Source: Acetatifactor aquisgranensis
Lineage (GTDB): Bacteria; Bacillota; Clostridia; Lachnospirales; Lachnospiraceae
Assembly (NCBI RefSeq): GCF_943193215.1
Contig: NZ_CALPDH010000005.1
Coordinates: 124,001 to 188,000 of the forward strand
Direction: 5' to 3'
Length of the DNA: 64,000 bases
The translations under genes and the position numbers were made by a program. The notes under the pieces are model-generated. The model searched no databases, was not told the origin of the DNA, and was given only the letters and a program-made list of their open reading frames with translations. Below, in pieces: positions 1-11,951 of the stretch; position 1 is the stretch's first letter; each line of letters opens with the position of its first letter.

Positions 1-1
1 G

Positions 2-838
2 ATGACCGATGAGCAGCTGGAGGCCATCGGCGCAGGAGACCAGGGCATGATGTTCGGCTATGCCACCAATGAGACCCCGGAGCTGATGCCCTACCCTGTC
101 TCCCTGGCCCACAAGCTGGCCAGACAGCTGACGAAGGTCCGCAAGGACGGTACCCTCTCTTACTTACGTCCCGACGGCAAGAGCCAGGTGTCCGTGGAGT
201 ACGATGAGAACGGAAAGCCCATCCGTCTGGAGGCCGTGGTGCTCTCCACCCAGCATGACGAGGAGGTATCCCAGGAACAGATTCATGCTGACATCAAAAA
301 ATATGTTTTCGATCCTATCCTGCCGGCAGAACTGGTGGATGAGGAGACCAAATTCTTCATCAATCCCACCGGGCGTTTCGTCATCGGCGGCCCTCAGGGA
401 GACGCAGGGCTCACCGGCCGCAAGATTATCGTGGACACCTACGGCGGATACGCCCGCCACGGCGGCGGCGCTTTCTCCGGCAAGGACTGCACCAAGGTGG
501 ACAGGAGCGCCGCCTATGCCGCCCGCTATGTGGCAAAGAACATCGTGGCCGCGGGGCTGGCCGAGAAGTGCGAGATTCAGCTGTCTTACGCCATCGGCGT
601 GGCCCGGCCCACTTCCGTCATGGTGGATACGTTCGGCACAGGACGCGTCAGCGATGAGAAATTGGTGGAGATCATCCGCGAGAACTTCGATTTGCGCCCC
701 GCGGGCATCATCAAGATGCTGGATCTGCGCAGGCCCATCTACCGTCCCACCGCGGCTTACGGCCATTTTGGGCGGGATGACGTGTCTCTTCCCTGGGAGG
801 CCACGGACAGGGCGGAGGTTCTGAAGAAATATTTGTAA
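2..838 (+). CDS. metK: S-adenosylmethionine synthetase, C-terminal part (5' end outside window)
   Basis: Makes S-adenosylmethionine from methionine and ATP in the cytoplasm. The 278 visible residues cover about the last 70% of a normal roughly 395-residue MetK. Visible signatures are GAGDQGMMFGYA near the left edge, then GGPQGDAGLTGRKIIVDTYG and the glycine-rich GGGAFSGKD loop, which bind ATP phosphates and the metal ions. The C-terminal FDLRPAGIIKMLDLRRPIY and YGHFGRDD segments are also typical. The reading frame is already open at base 2, so the true start lies upstream of the window. No terminator is visible before the next gene 16 bases on. Confidence 0.97.
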   Translation: MTDEQLEAIGAGDQGMMFGYATNETPELMPYPVSLAHKLARQLTKVRKDGTLSYLRPDGKSQVSVEYDENGKPIRLEAVVLSTQHDEEVSQEQIHADIKKYVFDPILPAELVDEETKFFINPTGRFVIGGPQGDAGLTGRKIIVDTYGGYARHGGGAFSGKDCTKVDRSAAYAARYVAKNIVAAGLAEKCEIQLSYAIGVARPTSVMVDTFGTGRVSDEKLVEIIRENFDLRPAGIIKMLDLRRPIYRPTAAYGHFGRDDVSLPWEATDRAEVLKKYL

Positions 839-854
839 TACTGGGAGGCGGAAA

Positions 855-1858
855 ATGGGCAGAAAGAGACAGCTTTACCTGGACTGGATTAAGGCGGGGG
901 GGCAGGAATGATCGTGATGCTCCACACCATGAGCAGTACGATGAATGCAGGCGGATTTTATGTTTCGGATTTCCGCATACAGGTGTGGTATGTCCTGCAC
1001 CAGTTTCTGTTTACGGCTGTCCCCCTGTTCATCATGGCTACCGGAGCCGGCTTTTTATCCACAGGGCGTTCCTGCGGCTACAGGGACATGGGGAGGCATA
1101 TTGCCAGAATCATTTGCTGTATCCTGTTTTTCGGAACTCTGTTTTATGTGGTACGGATGTTGGTAGAGAGGAATCCGTTCGGGCCCGCGGATCTGGTTCT
1201 GGCAATCTTTCAGGACAATACATGGTCACATATGTGGTACCTGTACCGTTTGCTGGGTCTCTACTTTTTCATACCGTTATTGTGGGCTTTCATGAAGGTC
1301 TCGAAGCTGTGGGAACAGGCTGTTTTTGCAGGGTTGTTATTGTTTTTTGCCTCTGTCTATCCTTATGTCTGCGGGATGATCGGATTTATTCCGGCCAGGA
1401 TTCTGCCTGTTTCCGGCACATGGCTTTTCTGTGCTGTGGCGGGGGGAATCCTGGGCAGGCTTCCCGTTGAAAAAAAGAGAAAATACCGGGGCCTGATTCT
1501 GGCAGGGATTCTGGCAGGCCTTGGAGGAGTCGTCTGGGAAGGGATGCGGCAGACGGTGATGTCGGAGGAACATCCTTTCTTGCTGCTTCTGGCGATGAGC
1601 CTGTTTGCCTGGATGAGGCTTTGGTGCGATGAAAAGGAAAGCTTCCCGGGGATGGGGAAACTGGCCGGAAATATGCTGGGCGTGTACATTATCCATCCCG
1701 TGTTCATTCATATATGCGTGAAAGTGCTGCGGTTTAACCCCCAGCTTTATCTGCCGGTGCTGACCGTCCCGCTTACCGCGGCGGCGATTTATGCCCTGTC
1801 AGTGGCAACGGTGTGTTTTTTGCGCAAAATTCCGATTGTCAGAAGATATCTTCTGTAA
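855..1858 (+). CDS. Acyltransferase 3 family membrane protein, frameshifted at a G7 tract
   Basis: Multi-pass membrane acyltransferase (Acyl_transf_3/OafA-like) of the kind that O-acetylates surface sugars; the substrate is unknown. An ATG at 855 begins MGRKRQLYLDWIKAGG and runs into TGA just after seven Gs at 896-902. The rest of the protein (MIVMLHTMS onward) continues in another frame from an ATG at 908. Adding one G joins the two parts and gives LDWIKAGGAGMIVMLHT, which aligns without gaps to LDKLRVFATCAVILLHT of the intact paralogue at 50432-51499. WSHMWYLYRLLGLYFFIPLL and about ten hydrophobic segments support the family. As sequenced, only a version lacking the first helix could be made from 908, and that ATG has no clear ribosome site. 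It is a pseudogene, a phase-variable gene or a sequencing error. Confidence 0.8.
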
Positions 1859-1888
1859 GATTCTGCCGTAATCTTTTTCTCCCAAACC

Positions 1889-1917
1889 TTTACAAACCTC
1901 CTGAATTTCAGTATAGT
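1889..1917 (+). promoter_or_regulatory. Sigma-A type promoter for dnaE
   Basis: TTTACA at 1889-1894, a 17-base spacer and TATAGT at 1912-1917. It lies about 48 bases before the dnaE start, which has AGGAGG at 1951-1956. Confidence 0.7.
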
Positions 1918-1964
1918 ATATCATAGGTAAATTTGTTTGCAGAAGACAAAAGGAGGTTCCTCAT

Positions 1965-5636
<3,672 letters not shown>

Positions 5637-5715
5637 GTATTGAAAACCGTTTTTAAATGGATTAAAATAAAGCCGGAGAGTACAAGAAACAAGCTGAAAC
5701 AGGAGGGCTGAATAT

Positions 5716-6690
5716 ATGGCTAAGGAAATAAAGACGATAGCGGTTCTGACCAGCGGCGGAGACGCGCCGGGCATGAACGCTGCCATCCGCGCGGTGGTCC
5801 GTACCGCTATTTACAGAGGCGTGAAGGTAAAGGGAGTCAAAAAGGGGTACAACGGACTCCTGAATGAGGATATCATCGATATGGAGCCCCGCAACGTATC
5901 GGATATCATCCAGAGAGGCGGCACGGTTCTGGGAACGGCCAGATGTCTGGAGTTCAAAAAGAAAGAGTACCAGGAAAAGGCGGCGGAAATCTGCAGAAAG
6001 CATGGCATAGACGGCATCGTGGTCATCGGCGGCGACGGTTCCTACCGCGGAGCCCAGGCGCTGAGCAGGCAGGGTATCAATGCTATCGGTATTCCGGGCA
6101 CGATTGACCTGGATATCGCATGTACCGAATACACTATAGGCTTTGACACGGCTGTGAACACGGCCATGGAAGCCATCGACAAGGTAAAGGATACTTCATC
6201 CTCCCATGAGCGCTGCAGCATCATCGAGGTCATGGGGCGGCATGCGGGATATATCGCTCTGTGGTGCGGCGTTGCCAACGGCGCCGAGGACATCCTGCTG
6301 CCGGAGAACTATGATTACAATGAGCAGGAAATCATCAACCATATCATCGAGAGCCGTAAGAAGGGCAAGATTCATCACCTGATTATCAATGCGGAGGGTA
6401 TCGGCCATTCCACTTCCATGGCGAAGCGTATCGAGGCGGCTACCGGCATCGAGACCAGGGCCACTATCCTGGGATACATGCAGAGGGGCGGAAGCCCTAC
6501 TGCCAGAGACCGCTACTATGCCTCCATCATGGGTTCCTATGCGGTGGACATCCTGCTGGAGGGCAAGACCAACCGCGTGGTGGGTTACAGATATGGGGAA
6601 TTCACGGACTTTGGCATTGAAGAGGCGCTGCAGATGCAGAAAGATATCGACAGGTACCAGTATGATGTGGCGAGGATATTGACAATCTGA
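5716..6690 (+). CDS. pfkA: 6-phosphofructokinase (ATP type)
   Basis: Phosphorylates fructose 6-phosphate to fructose 1,6-bisphosphate, the committed step of glycolysis. The 324 residues are normal for a bacterial PfkA. Visible motifs are TSGGDAPGMNAAIRA at residues 12-26, GGDGSYRGA near 104 (the glycine typical of ATP-dependent rather than pyrophosphate-dependent enzymes) and PGTIDLDI near 127, where the catalytic aspartates are kept although most enzymes have Asn in place of Leu. MGRHAGYIAL follows. AGGAGG at 5701-5705 precedes the ATG. It sits 79 bases after dnaE; clostridial genomes often show dnaE-pfkA. Confidence 0.96.
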   Translation: MAKEIKTIAVLTSGGDAPGMNAAIRAVVRTAIYRGVKVKGVKKGYNGLLNEDIIDMEPRNVSDIIQRGGTVLGTARCLEFKKKEYQEKAAEICRKHGIDGIVVIGGDGSYRGAQALSRQGINAIGIPGTIDLDIACTEYTIGFDTAVNTAMEAIDKVKDTSSSHERCSIIEVMGRHAGYIALWCGVANGAEDILLPENYDYNEQEIINHIIESRKKGKIHHLIINAEGIGHSTSMAKRIEAATGIETRATILGYMQRGGSPTARDRYYASIMGSYAVDILLEGKTNRVVGYRYGEFTDFGIEEALQMQKDIDRYQYDVARILTI

Positions 6691-6712
6691 TTCCGTAAGG
6701 GAATTGAGACAG

Positions 6713-6745
6713 GACGGCGGCCGTTTTATGGAAATGGCCGCCGTC
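6713..6745 (+). terminator. GC-rich hairpin after pfkA
   Basis: Perfect 10-bp stem GACGGCGGCC (6713-6722) with GGCCGCCGTC (6736-6745) around a 13-base loop. No T-run follows, so it may be a 3' stabiliser or weak attenuator rather than a full terminator. Confidence 0.45.
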
Positions 6746-6779
6746 ATGCGTTGAGATGCCAAAGGCAGAGGGAGGGTAT

Positions 6780-7568
6780 ATGATCAGCAGTCATTCCAAT
6801 CCGAAAGTGAAGCAGGTGGCACAGTGGCAGACGAACTCTGGCAAACGGCGCGAAGAGGGCGTTTTTCTGGCAGAGGGCTTCAAGATGTGCGAGGAAGCCC
6901 CGGAAAGGGATGTGAGGGAGATTTACATCACGCAGGAGGCTTTGGAGAAAGCCGGGACACAGCCGGCCCTGCGGGAGAAGCTGGAACGAATCGGATACGA
7001 GACGGTATCTTCCGAAGTGTTCCGAAAGATGTCCGACACCCGGACGCCCCAGGGAATCTTGTGCGTGGTGAAAAGGCAGGAAACGGATCTGGAGAGGCTA
7101 CTTGCGGCGGAGAATCCCCTGCTTATCGTGCTGGAGGATTTACAGGACCCCGGCAATCTGGGGACGATCGTCAGGACAGGGGAGGGCGCGGGAGTCACGG
7201 GAATCGTCATGAGCACCAGGACCGTGGATATCTATAACCCGAAAACGATACGGGCCACCATGGGCTCCATTTACAGGGTGCCCTTTGTGTGCGCCGAAAA
7301 TCTGTGCGGGGCAGTGGAGCGGATGCGGGAAAAAGGAATCCGCGTCTACGCCGCCCATCTCGCGGGAGAAAATTATTACGATAATCTTAACTTCCGGCAG
7401 GGCACGGCATTCCTCATCGGAAACGAGGGGAACGGCCTGAGCAGAGAGCTGACGGAACGCGCGGACAGCCTTTTGAAGATTCCCATGGAGGGCAGTGTGG
7501 AGTCCCTGAATGCCGCTGTCAGTGCGGCTTTGATGATGTATGAGGCCCGTCGTCAAAGGAAATTATGA
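6780..7568 (+). CDS. TrmH/SpoU family RNA 2'-O-ribose methyltransferase
   Basis: Probable rRNA or tRNA ribose methyltransferase using SAM. The N-terminal part (SSHSNPKVKQVAQW ... REEGVFLAEGFK) is the substrate-binding domain of SpoU proteins. The C-terminal SPOUT domain has LEDLQDPGNLGTIVRTGEGAG (motif 1), FLIGNEGNGLSRE (motif 2) and IPMEGSVESLNAAVSAALMMYE (motif 3), which together form the SAM-binding knot. I chose ATG 6780 because GGAGGG at 6771-6776 precedes it; an in-frame ATG at 6756 has no ribosome site. Length is 262 residues. The exact RNA target (23S G2251 or another) cannot be told from sequence. Confidence 0.92.
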   Translation: MISSHSNPKVKQVAQWQTNSGKRREEGVFLAEGFKMCEEAPERDVREIYITQEALEKAGTQPALREKLERIGYETVSSEVFRKMSDTRTPQGILCVVKRQETDLERLLAAENPLLIVLEDLQDPGNLGTIVRTGEGAGVTGIVMSTRTVDIYNPKTIRATMGSIYRVPFVCAENLCGAVERMREKGIRVYAAHLAGENYYDNLNFRQGTAFLIGNEGNGLSRELTERADSLLKIPMEGSVESLNAAVSAALMMYEARRQRKL

Positions 7569-7573
7569 AAAAC

Positions 7574-7602
7574 TTGACATTTTCCTTAACATCTGATATG
7601 AT
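7574..7602 (+). promoter_or_regulatory. Sigma-A promoter for the cell wall hydrolase
   Basis: TTGACA at 7574-7579, a 17-base spacer and TATGAT at 7597-7602, near consensus. A hairpin-forming inverted repeat follows in the untranslated leader. Confidence 0.8.
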
Positions 7603-7620
7603 ACTCCTGTAACAAATTTA

Positions 7621-7641
7621 ATAACTTTGTAATAAAGTTAT
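7621..7641 (+). repeat. Inverted repeat in the leader of the hydrolase gene
   Basis: ATAACTTT (7621-7628) pairs with AAAGTTAT (7634-7641) around GTAAT. It starts about a dozen bases after the expected transcription start, so it could be an operator or an mRNA hairpin. Confidence 0.45.
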
Positions 7642-7701
7642 GAACAAAACGGAATAACTTAAAACAAAGTCTTAAGAATTTGTTTATGGAGGTAAAAAAT
7701 C

Positions 7702-8805
7702 ATGACAAAATACAGAAAACTGTTCACTACAGTGAGAAGGAACTGTTCCAGGTTCCTTGGGCTATTATTGTCATTGTGTCTGCTCTTTGAGGCGGGCATA
7801 TCCGCACAGGCGAACGGGGACTCCCAGGTGGAGAATACATGCGGCGGTGTGGCCGCGGTGTTCAATCCGGGTTCCGGAAATTCGGTGGATGTGGTGAACG
7901 CAACGGCAAAGGAGCTGAACCTCGACCTTACAGCGGAAGAGGAAGAGCCAGAGGAAAGCAGATTGGTGATGGCCAATGTGCAGAATGCTTTAAATGTAAG
8001 AAGCGATGCCAGCGAGGAATCCGACAAGGTTGGAATGCTGTACAAGGATTGCGGAGGCACGATTCTGGAGCGCAGGGACGGATGGACGAAGCTGCAGTCA
8101 GGCAATATCATCGGCTGGGCCTCAGACGAGTATCTGCTGTTTGATGAGGAAGCCCGTGCTTTGGCCAACAGTGTGGGCAAGATGGTGGCCACGGTGAATA
8201 CGGAGACCCTGCGGGTGAGAATGGAGCCCGGCACGGACTCAGGCATCTGGGGACTGTTGCCCAAGGGCGAGGTAGTGGAGGTGCTGAACCAGTACGATGA
8301 CGGCTGGGTGTGCATCGATTTCGAGGGCGAGGACGGCTATGTGTCCACGGAATTCCTGGTGCTGGATTTCGTCATCGACGCCGGTGAGACCATGGAGGAA
8401 ATCGACGCCCGCATAGCGGCGGAGAAAGAGGCATCCCGCCACAAGAATTACGGCGAGTATACCACGGACGCAGACACTACTCTTCTGCTGGCTGCCCTGA
8501 TTTACTGCGAGGCAGGCTCCGAGAGCTATGAAGGAAAGCTGGCGGTAGGCGCAGTGGTCATGAACCGTGTCAGGAGCGGGGCATATCCCAATTCCATCCA
8601 CGGCGTGATTTACGCTTCCGGTCAGTTCACCCCGGCCATGAACGGCAAGCTGAACAGTGTATATGCATCAGGCAATATCAGCTCCAGCTGTATCCAGGCG
8701 GCGCAGGAAGCGCTGGCCGGTGCATCCAATGTAGGTGACCTGACCCATTTCCGCCGGAACAACGGACGCGAGGGCCTGGTAATCGGAAACCATGTGTTCT
8801 ATTGA
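7702..8805 (+). CDS. Secreted cell wall hydrolase, two SH3 domains plus SleB-like hydrolase domain
   Basis: Exported peptidoglycan-active protein of 367 residues. The first ~38 residues are a signal peptide: basic MTKYRKLFTTVRRN, then the hydrophobic FLGLLLSLCLLFEAGISAQA. Two bacterial SH3 repeats follow (NALNVRSDASEESDKVGML at about residues 94-150 and ETLRVRMEPGTDSGIWGLLPKGE at about 168-222), each ending in a GW or DGWV motif, as expected for wall binding. The C-terminal third (LLAALIYCEAGSESYEGKLA ... THFRRNNGR ... NHVF) is a Hydrolase_2/SleB-type domain with the conserved Glu of YCEA. GGAGG at 7687-7691 precedes ATG 7702. It has its own promoter and a strong terminator, so it is a single-gene unit. 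The family includes spore-cortex enzymes; a vegetative role is equally possible. Confidence 0.9.
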   Translation: MTKYRKLFTTVRRNCSRFLGLLLSLCLLFEAGISAQANGDSQVENTCGGVAAVFNPGSGNSVDVVNATAKELNLDLTAEEEEPEESRLVMANVQNALNVRSDASEESDKVGMLYKDCGGTILERRDGWTKLQSGNIIGWASDEYLLFDEEARALANSVGKMVATVNTETLRVRMEPGTDSGIWGLLPKGEVVEVLNQYDDGWVCIDFEGEDGYVSTEFLVLDFVIDAGETMEEIDARIAAEKEASRHKNYGEYTTDADTTLLLAALIYCEAGSESYEGKLAVGAVVMNRVRSGAYPNSIHGVIYASGQFTPAMNGKLNSVYASGNISSSCIQAAQEALAGASNVGDLTHFRRNNGREGLVIGNHVFY

Positions 8806-8837
8806 TGTACAAAGTCTGATAAAGGATGAAAATGAGG

Positions 8838-8872
8838 GCGGCAGACAGATATATGTCTGCCGCTTCTCTTGT
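8838..8872 (+). terminator. Rho-independent terminator after the hydrolase
   Basis: GCGGCAGACA (8838-8847) pairs perfectly with TGTCTGCCGC (8854-8863) around a 6-base loop, followed by TTCTCTTGT. Confidence 0.85.
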
Positions 8873-8979
8873 ACGTTAGGCACTCGTATCGTGCAAAGAA
8901 ATCTATTGCTTTACGGCTGTTTTTATAGTAAACTAATTATAGATTCCGGGATAGAAGAAAGCAAGGGGAGGTATATTGT

Positions 8980-9633
8980 ATGGATGTGATGCTGATTTTC
9001 TGGATGGTTCTGTTGATTTTATGCATCGGAATCGAAGTGCTGACCCTGGGGCTGACTACGATATGGTTCGCGGCAGGCGCTCTGGTAGCAATCTTCGCGG
9101 CTTTGCTGTATATGCCGATTTTCGTGCAGGTGATTCTGTTCCTGGTGGTTTCGCTGGTGCTGCTGTTCTTTACGAGGCCCATCGCGGTGAAATACTTCAA
9201 CCGGGACCGGGTGAAGACCAATGTGGAGAGCATAGTGGGCCGTCAGGCCATCGTCACAGGCGAGATTGACAATATTCAGGCCATGGGCCAGGTGACGGTG
9301 AGCGGCCAGGCGTGGAGCGCCAGGAGCTGGGACGACAGAGTGCGGATTCCCGAGGGGACGGTGGTGATAGTGGCCGCCATCAGCGGCGTCAAGCTGATCG
9401 TGCGGATGGAGCAGAAACCCGAGAATGCCGCCCCGGTGATGCCGGAGGAGAAGAGACCTGAGAATGCCGCCCCGGTGATGCCGGAGGATAAGCCTGAGAA
9501 TGCCGCGCCAGTGGCGCAGGAGGCACAGAAGCCCAAAGAGGCTGAGCCGGTCATGGAGGAAGTACAGGAGCCGGAGGTTTCCACAGGCGAAGCGCCGGAG
9601 GAAAAGGCCGATGGGGCAGAGCCGCAGGAGTAG
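8980..9633 (+). CDS. NfeD family membrane protein with repetitive acidic tail
   Basis: Short NfeD-type protein that normally works with a stomatin-like SPFH protein in membrane microdomain organisation. Residues 1-65 form two or three transmembrane helices (LIFWMVLLILCIGIEVLTLG, then IFAALLYMPIFVQVILFLVV). Residues 75-145 form the soluble OB-fold (VGRQAIVTGEIDN ... GQVTVSGQAWSARS ... GTVVIVAAISGVKLIV). After residue 146 the chain becomes a Pro/Glu/Ala tail with three near-identical PENAAPV units, absent from standard NfeD proteins. GGGGAGG upstream supports ATG 8980. The SPFH partner starts 60 bases downstream, so the two are probably co-transcribed. Confidence 0.9.
   Translation: MDVMLIFWMVLLILCIGIEVLTLGLTTIWFAAGALVAIFAALLYMPIFVQVILFLVVSLVLLFFTRPIAVKYFNRDRVKTNVESIVGRQAIVTGEIDNIQAMGQVTVSGQAWSARSWDDRVRIPEGTVVIVAAISGVKLIVRMEQKPENAAPVMPEEKRPENAAPVMPEDKPENAAPVAQEAQKPKEAEPVMEEVQEPEVSTGEAPEEKADGAEPQE
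9418..9528 (+). repeat. In-frame tandem repeat in the NfeD tail
   Basis: Three consecutive units beginning at 9418, 9457 and 9493 (39, 36 and about 36 bases) encode PENAAPVMPEEKR, PENAAPVMPEDK and PENAAPVAQEAQK. The first two are almost identical at the DNA level, so copy number may vary between strains. Confidence 0.85.
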
Positions 9634-9693
9634 TGATTTTTTTAAAATCATATAAAATTAGCGCTTAAGTCACAGCGCGGAAAGAGGTAAATT

Positions 9694-10620
9694 ATGATAG
9701 TGATGGGTTGGATTATGGGGTTGCTGATTGTGGTGGTTCTCGCGATACTGGTATCCTGTCTGAAGATTGTTCCTCAGGCACAGGCCTATGTCATCGAGCG
9801 CCTGGGCGCATATCAGGGCACCTGGTCAGTGGGCTTCCATGTAAAGGTCCCTTTCTTGGATAAAGTGGCCAGAAAGGTGAACCTGAAAGAGCAGGTGGCG
9901 GATTTCCCGCCTCAGCCGGTTATCACCAAGGACAATGTCACCATGCGGATCGACACGGTAGTCTTCTATCAGATTACGGATCCCAAGCTGTTTACCTACG
10001 GCGTGGAGAATCCCATGATGGCTATCGAGAACCTGACCGCTACCACATTGCGTAACATCATCGGCGACCTGGAGCTGGATCAGACATTGACCAGCCGCGA
10101 GACCATCAACACCAAGATGCGCGCGGCGCTGGATATTGCCACGGATCCCTGGGGCATCAAGGTGAACCGGGTGGAGCTGAAGAACATCATTCCTCCCGCT
10201 GAAATCCAGAACGCCATGGAGAAGCAGATGAAAGCCGAGCGTGAGAGACGTGAGGCCGTGACTCGTGCGGAAGGCGAAAAGAAAGCGAAGATTCTGGAGG
10301 CGGAGGGCGCCAAGGAATCCGCGATTCTGCGCGCAGAGGCCGACAAGCAGTCCGCGATTCTGCGTGCGGAGGCAGAGAAAGAGAAGATGATACGCGAGGC
10401 AGAAGGTGAAGCGGAGGCGATCCTCAAGGTACAGCAGGCCAACGCGGACGGTATCCGGATGCTGAAAGAGGCCAACGCGGATGCGGCAGTGCTGAAGATC
10501 AAGAGTCTGGAAGCCTTTGAGAAAGTCGCGGACGGACAGGCCACGACAATTCTTCTTCCCTCAGAGCTGCAGGGCATCGCCAGCATCGCCGCTGCATGGA
10601 AAGAGGGCGGAAAGGCCTGA
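9694..10620 (+). CDS. SPFH/Band 7 (stomatin-like) protein
   Basis: Membrane-anchored scaffold protein of 308 residues, HflK/QmcA-like. An N-terminal transmembrane helix (IMGLLIVVVLAILVSCL) is followed by the SPFH domain at about 25-180 (VPQAQAYVIERLGAYQGTW ... PFLDKVARKVNLKEQ ... DNVTMRIDTVVFYQITDP). A long Ala/Glu/Lys coiled coil comes next, including the repeated KESAILRAEADKQSAILRAE, and a short hydrophobic C-terminal segment. AGAGG lies 5 bases before ATG 9694. It follows nfeD directly and is closed by a strong terminator; the pair matches the common NfeD-stomatin operon. Confidence 0.93.
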   Translation: MIVMGWIMGLLIVVVLAILVSCLKIVPQAQAYVIERLGAYQGTWSVGFHVKVPFLDKVARKVNLKEQVADFPPQPVITKDNVTMRIDTVVFYQITDPKLFTYGVENPMMAIENLTATTLRNIIGDLELDQTLTSRETINTKMRAALDIATDPWGIKVNRVELKNIIPPAEIQNAMEKQMKAERERREAVTRAEGEKKAKILEAEGAKESAILRAEADKQSAILRAEAEKEKMIREAEGEAEAILKVQQANADGIRMLKEANADAAVLKIKSLEAFEKVADGQATTILLPSELQGIASIAAAWKEGGKA

Positions 10621-10662
10621 TGTCCCTGACAGCAGTATAGCTTTTTCGATGTGACGGATAAT

Positions 10663-10711
10663 GGCAGCCGGCCCTTCGGGAATTCCCGAGGGGCTGGCTG
10701 CCTGCGTTTTT
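10663..10711 (+). terminator. Strong rho-independent terminator after the SPFH gene
   Basis: Bases 10663-10682 and 10683-10702 are complementary along their whole length apart from two G-U pairs, giving a very stable hairpin followed by TGCGTTTTTA. Confidence 0.9.
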
Positions 10712-10765
10712 ATACTGCAGGCAGGATTCGCGGCAGGTTTTACGGGCGCGCAGCATAGAATCCCA

Positions 10766-10802
10766 TTGCAAAATTGGCATTTTTGAAGTATCATAAATGA
10801 TA
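10766..10802 (+). promoter_or_regulatory. argF promoter with overlapping palindrome (possible ArgR-type operator)
   Basis: TTGCAA at 10766-10771, a 17-base spacer and TATCAT at 10789-10794. The -10 box is the left arm of the palindrome TATCATAAATGATA (10789-10802), so a repressor bound there would block the polymerase. ArgR is the natural candidate for an arginine gene, but the site only loosely resembles known ARG boxes. Confidence 0.65.
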
Positions 10803-10833
10803 ATGAATCGGCAGAAAGGCAGGTTGCGGAACC

Positions 10834-11829
10834 ATGGAAAATAAGATAGATTTAAAGGGACGGGATTTTTTGAAGCTGTTGGATTTCACCACGGAGGAAA
10901 TTGCGTATCTGGTGGATTTGGCGGCGGTTTTAAAGGAGAAAAAGAAGAAAGGGATTCTGGTGGACACCCTGCGGGGCAAGAATGTGGCGCTGATTTTTGA
11001 GAAGACTAGCACCCGTACCAGGTGCGCTTTCGAGGTGGCGGCCCATGACCTTGGGATGGGGACCACTTACTTAGATCCCGCAGGCTCCCAAATCGGCAAG
11101 AAAGAGAGCATAGCGGACACGGCCAGGGTTCTTTCCGGCATGTTCGAGGGAATCGAATACCGGGGTTTTGGACAGGATATCGTGGAGGAGCTGGCGAAAT
11201 ACGCAAAGGTGCCGGTTTGGAACGGGCTCACCAATGAGTTCCACCCCACCCAGATGCTGGCTGACCTTTTGACCATCAGAGAGCGCTTCGGGCATCTGGA
11301 GGGCATCAGGCTGACCTACATGGGGGACGCCCGCTACAACATGGGCAATTCCCTGATGGTGGCCTGCGCCAAGATGGGGATGCATTTTGTGGCCTGTACC
11401 ACGGCAAAGTATTTCCCGGAGGAGAAGCTGACAGAGCAGTGCAGGGAAATCGCGGCCCAAAACGGCGGCAGCATTACCCTGACGGAGGATGTGACAGCCG
11501 GGACAAAGGGCGCGGACGTAATCTATACCGATGTGTGGGTGTCCATGGGAGAGCCGGACGAGGTGTGGGAGGAGCGGATCAGAGAGCTCTCACCCTATCA
11601 GGTGAACCGCACGGCCATGGGGAACGCGGGGGAGCATGCCATTTTCATGCATTGCCTGCCTGCATTCCATGACCTGAAGACCGTCATCGGGGCCAAGATG
11701 GGAGAGCGCTTCGGCATCACAGAGATGGAGGTCACCGACGAGGTGTTCGAGTCTCCGCAGTCGCTGGTGTTCGAGGAGGCGGAGAACCGGATGCACACCA
11801 TCAAGGCCGTGATGCTGGCCACTCTGTAA
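10834..11829 (+). CDS. argF: Ornithine carbamoyltransferase
   Basis: Joins ornithine and carbamoyl phosphate to give citrulline in arginine synthesis. 331 residues, normal length. Visible motifs are FEKTSTRTRCAFE near residue 55 (carbamoyl phosphate binding), NEFHPTQMLADLLT near 133, GDARYNMGNSL, and HCLPAFHD near 273 (the ornithine-side cysteine). The chain ends ENRMHTIKAVMLATL. The ribosome site before ATG 10834 is weak (AGGTTG). It stands alone, with its own promoter, so regulation at that palindrome is plausible. The catabolic form (ArcB) looks similar, but no arc genes are nearby. Confidence 0.94.
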   Translation: MENKIDLKGRDFLKLLDFTTEEIAYLVDLAAVLKEKKKKGILVDTLRGKNVALIFEKTSTRTRCAFEVAAHDLGMGTTYLDPAGSQIGKKESIADTARVLSGMFEGIEYRGFGQDIVEELAKYAKVPVWNGLTNEFHPTQMLADLLTIRERFGHLEGIRLTYMGDARYNMGNSLMVACAKMGMHFVACTTAKYFPEEKLTEQCREIAAQNGGSITLTEDVTAGTKGADVIYTDVWVSMGEPDEVWEERIRELSPYQVNRTAMGNAGEHAIFMHCLPAFHDLKTVIGAKMGERFGITEMEVTDEVFESPQSLVFEEAENRMHTIKAVMLATL

Positions 11830-11951
11830 AGCGGAGAAAGAAAAGGGACAGTTTCAGGTTGACAGATGAGCCGGATTGCCGGGTCATGCTTTGGAAAGGA
11901 AAAGGCGCCGGAAGGTGGACTGACTTTGTGTGAGGACTGGGCATAGAATAG

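Noticed and set aside
9634..9660. A/T hairpin TGATTTT-TTT-AAAATCA between nfeD and the SPFH gene
   Set aside because: Too weak for a terminator, and the two genes are expected to be co-transcribed.
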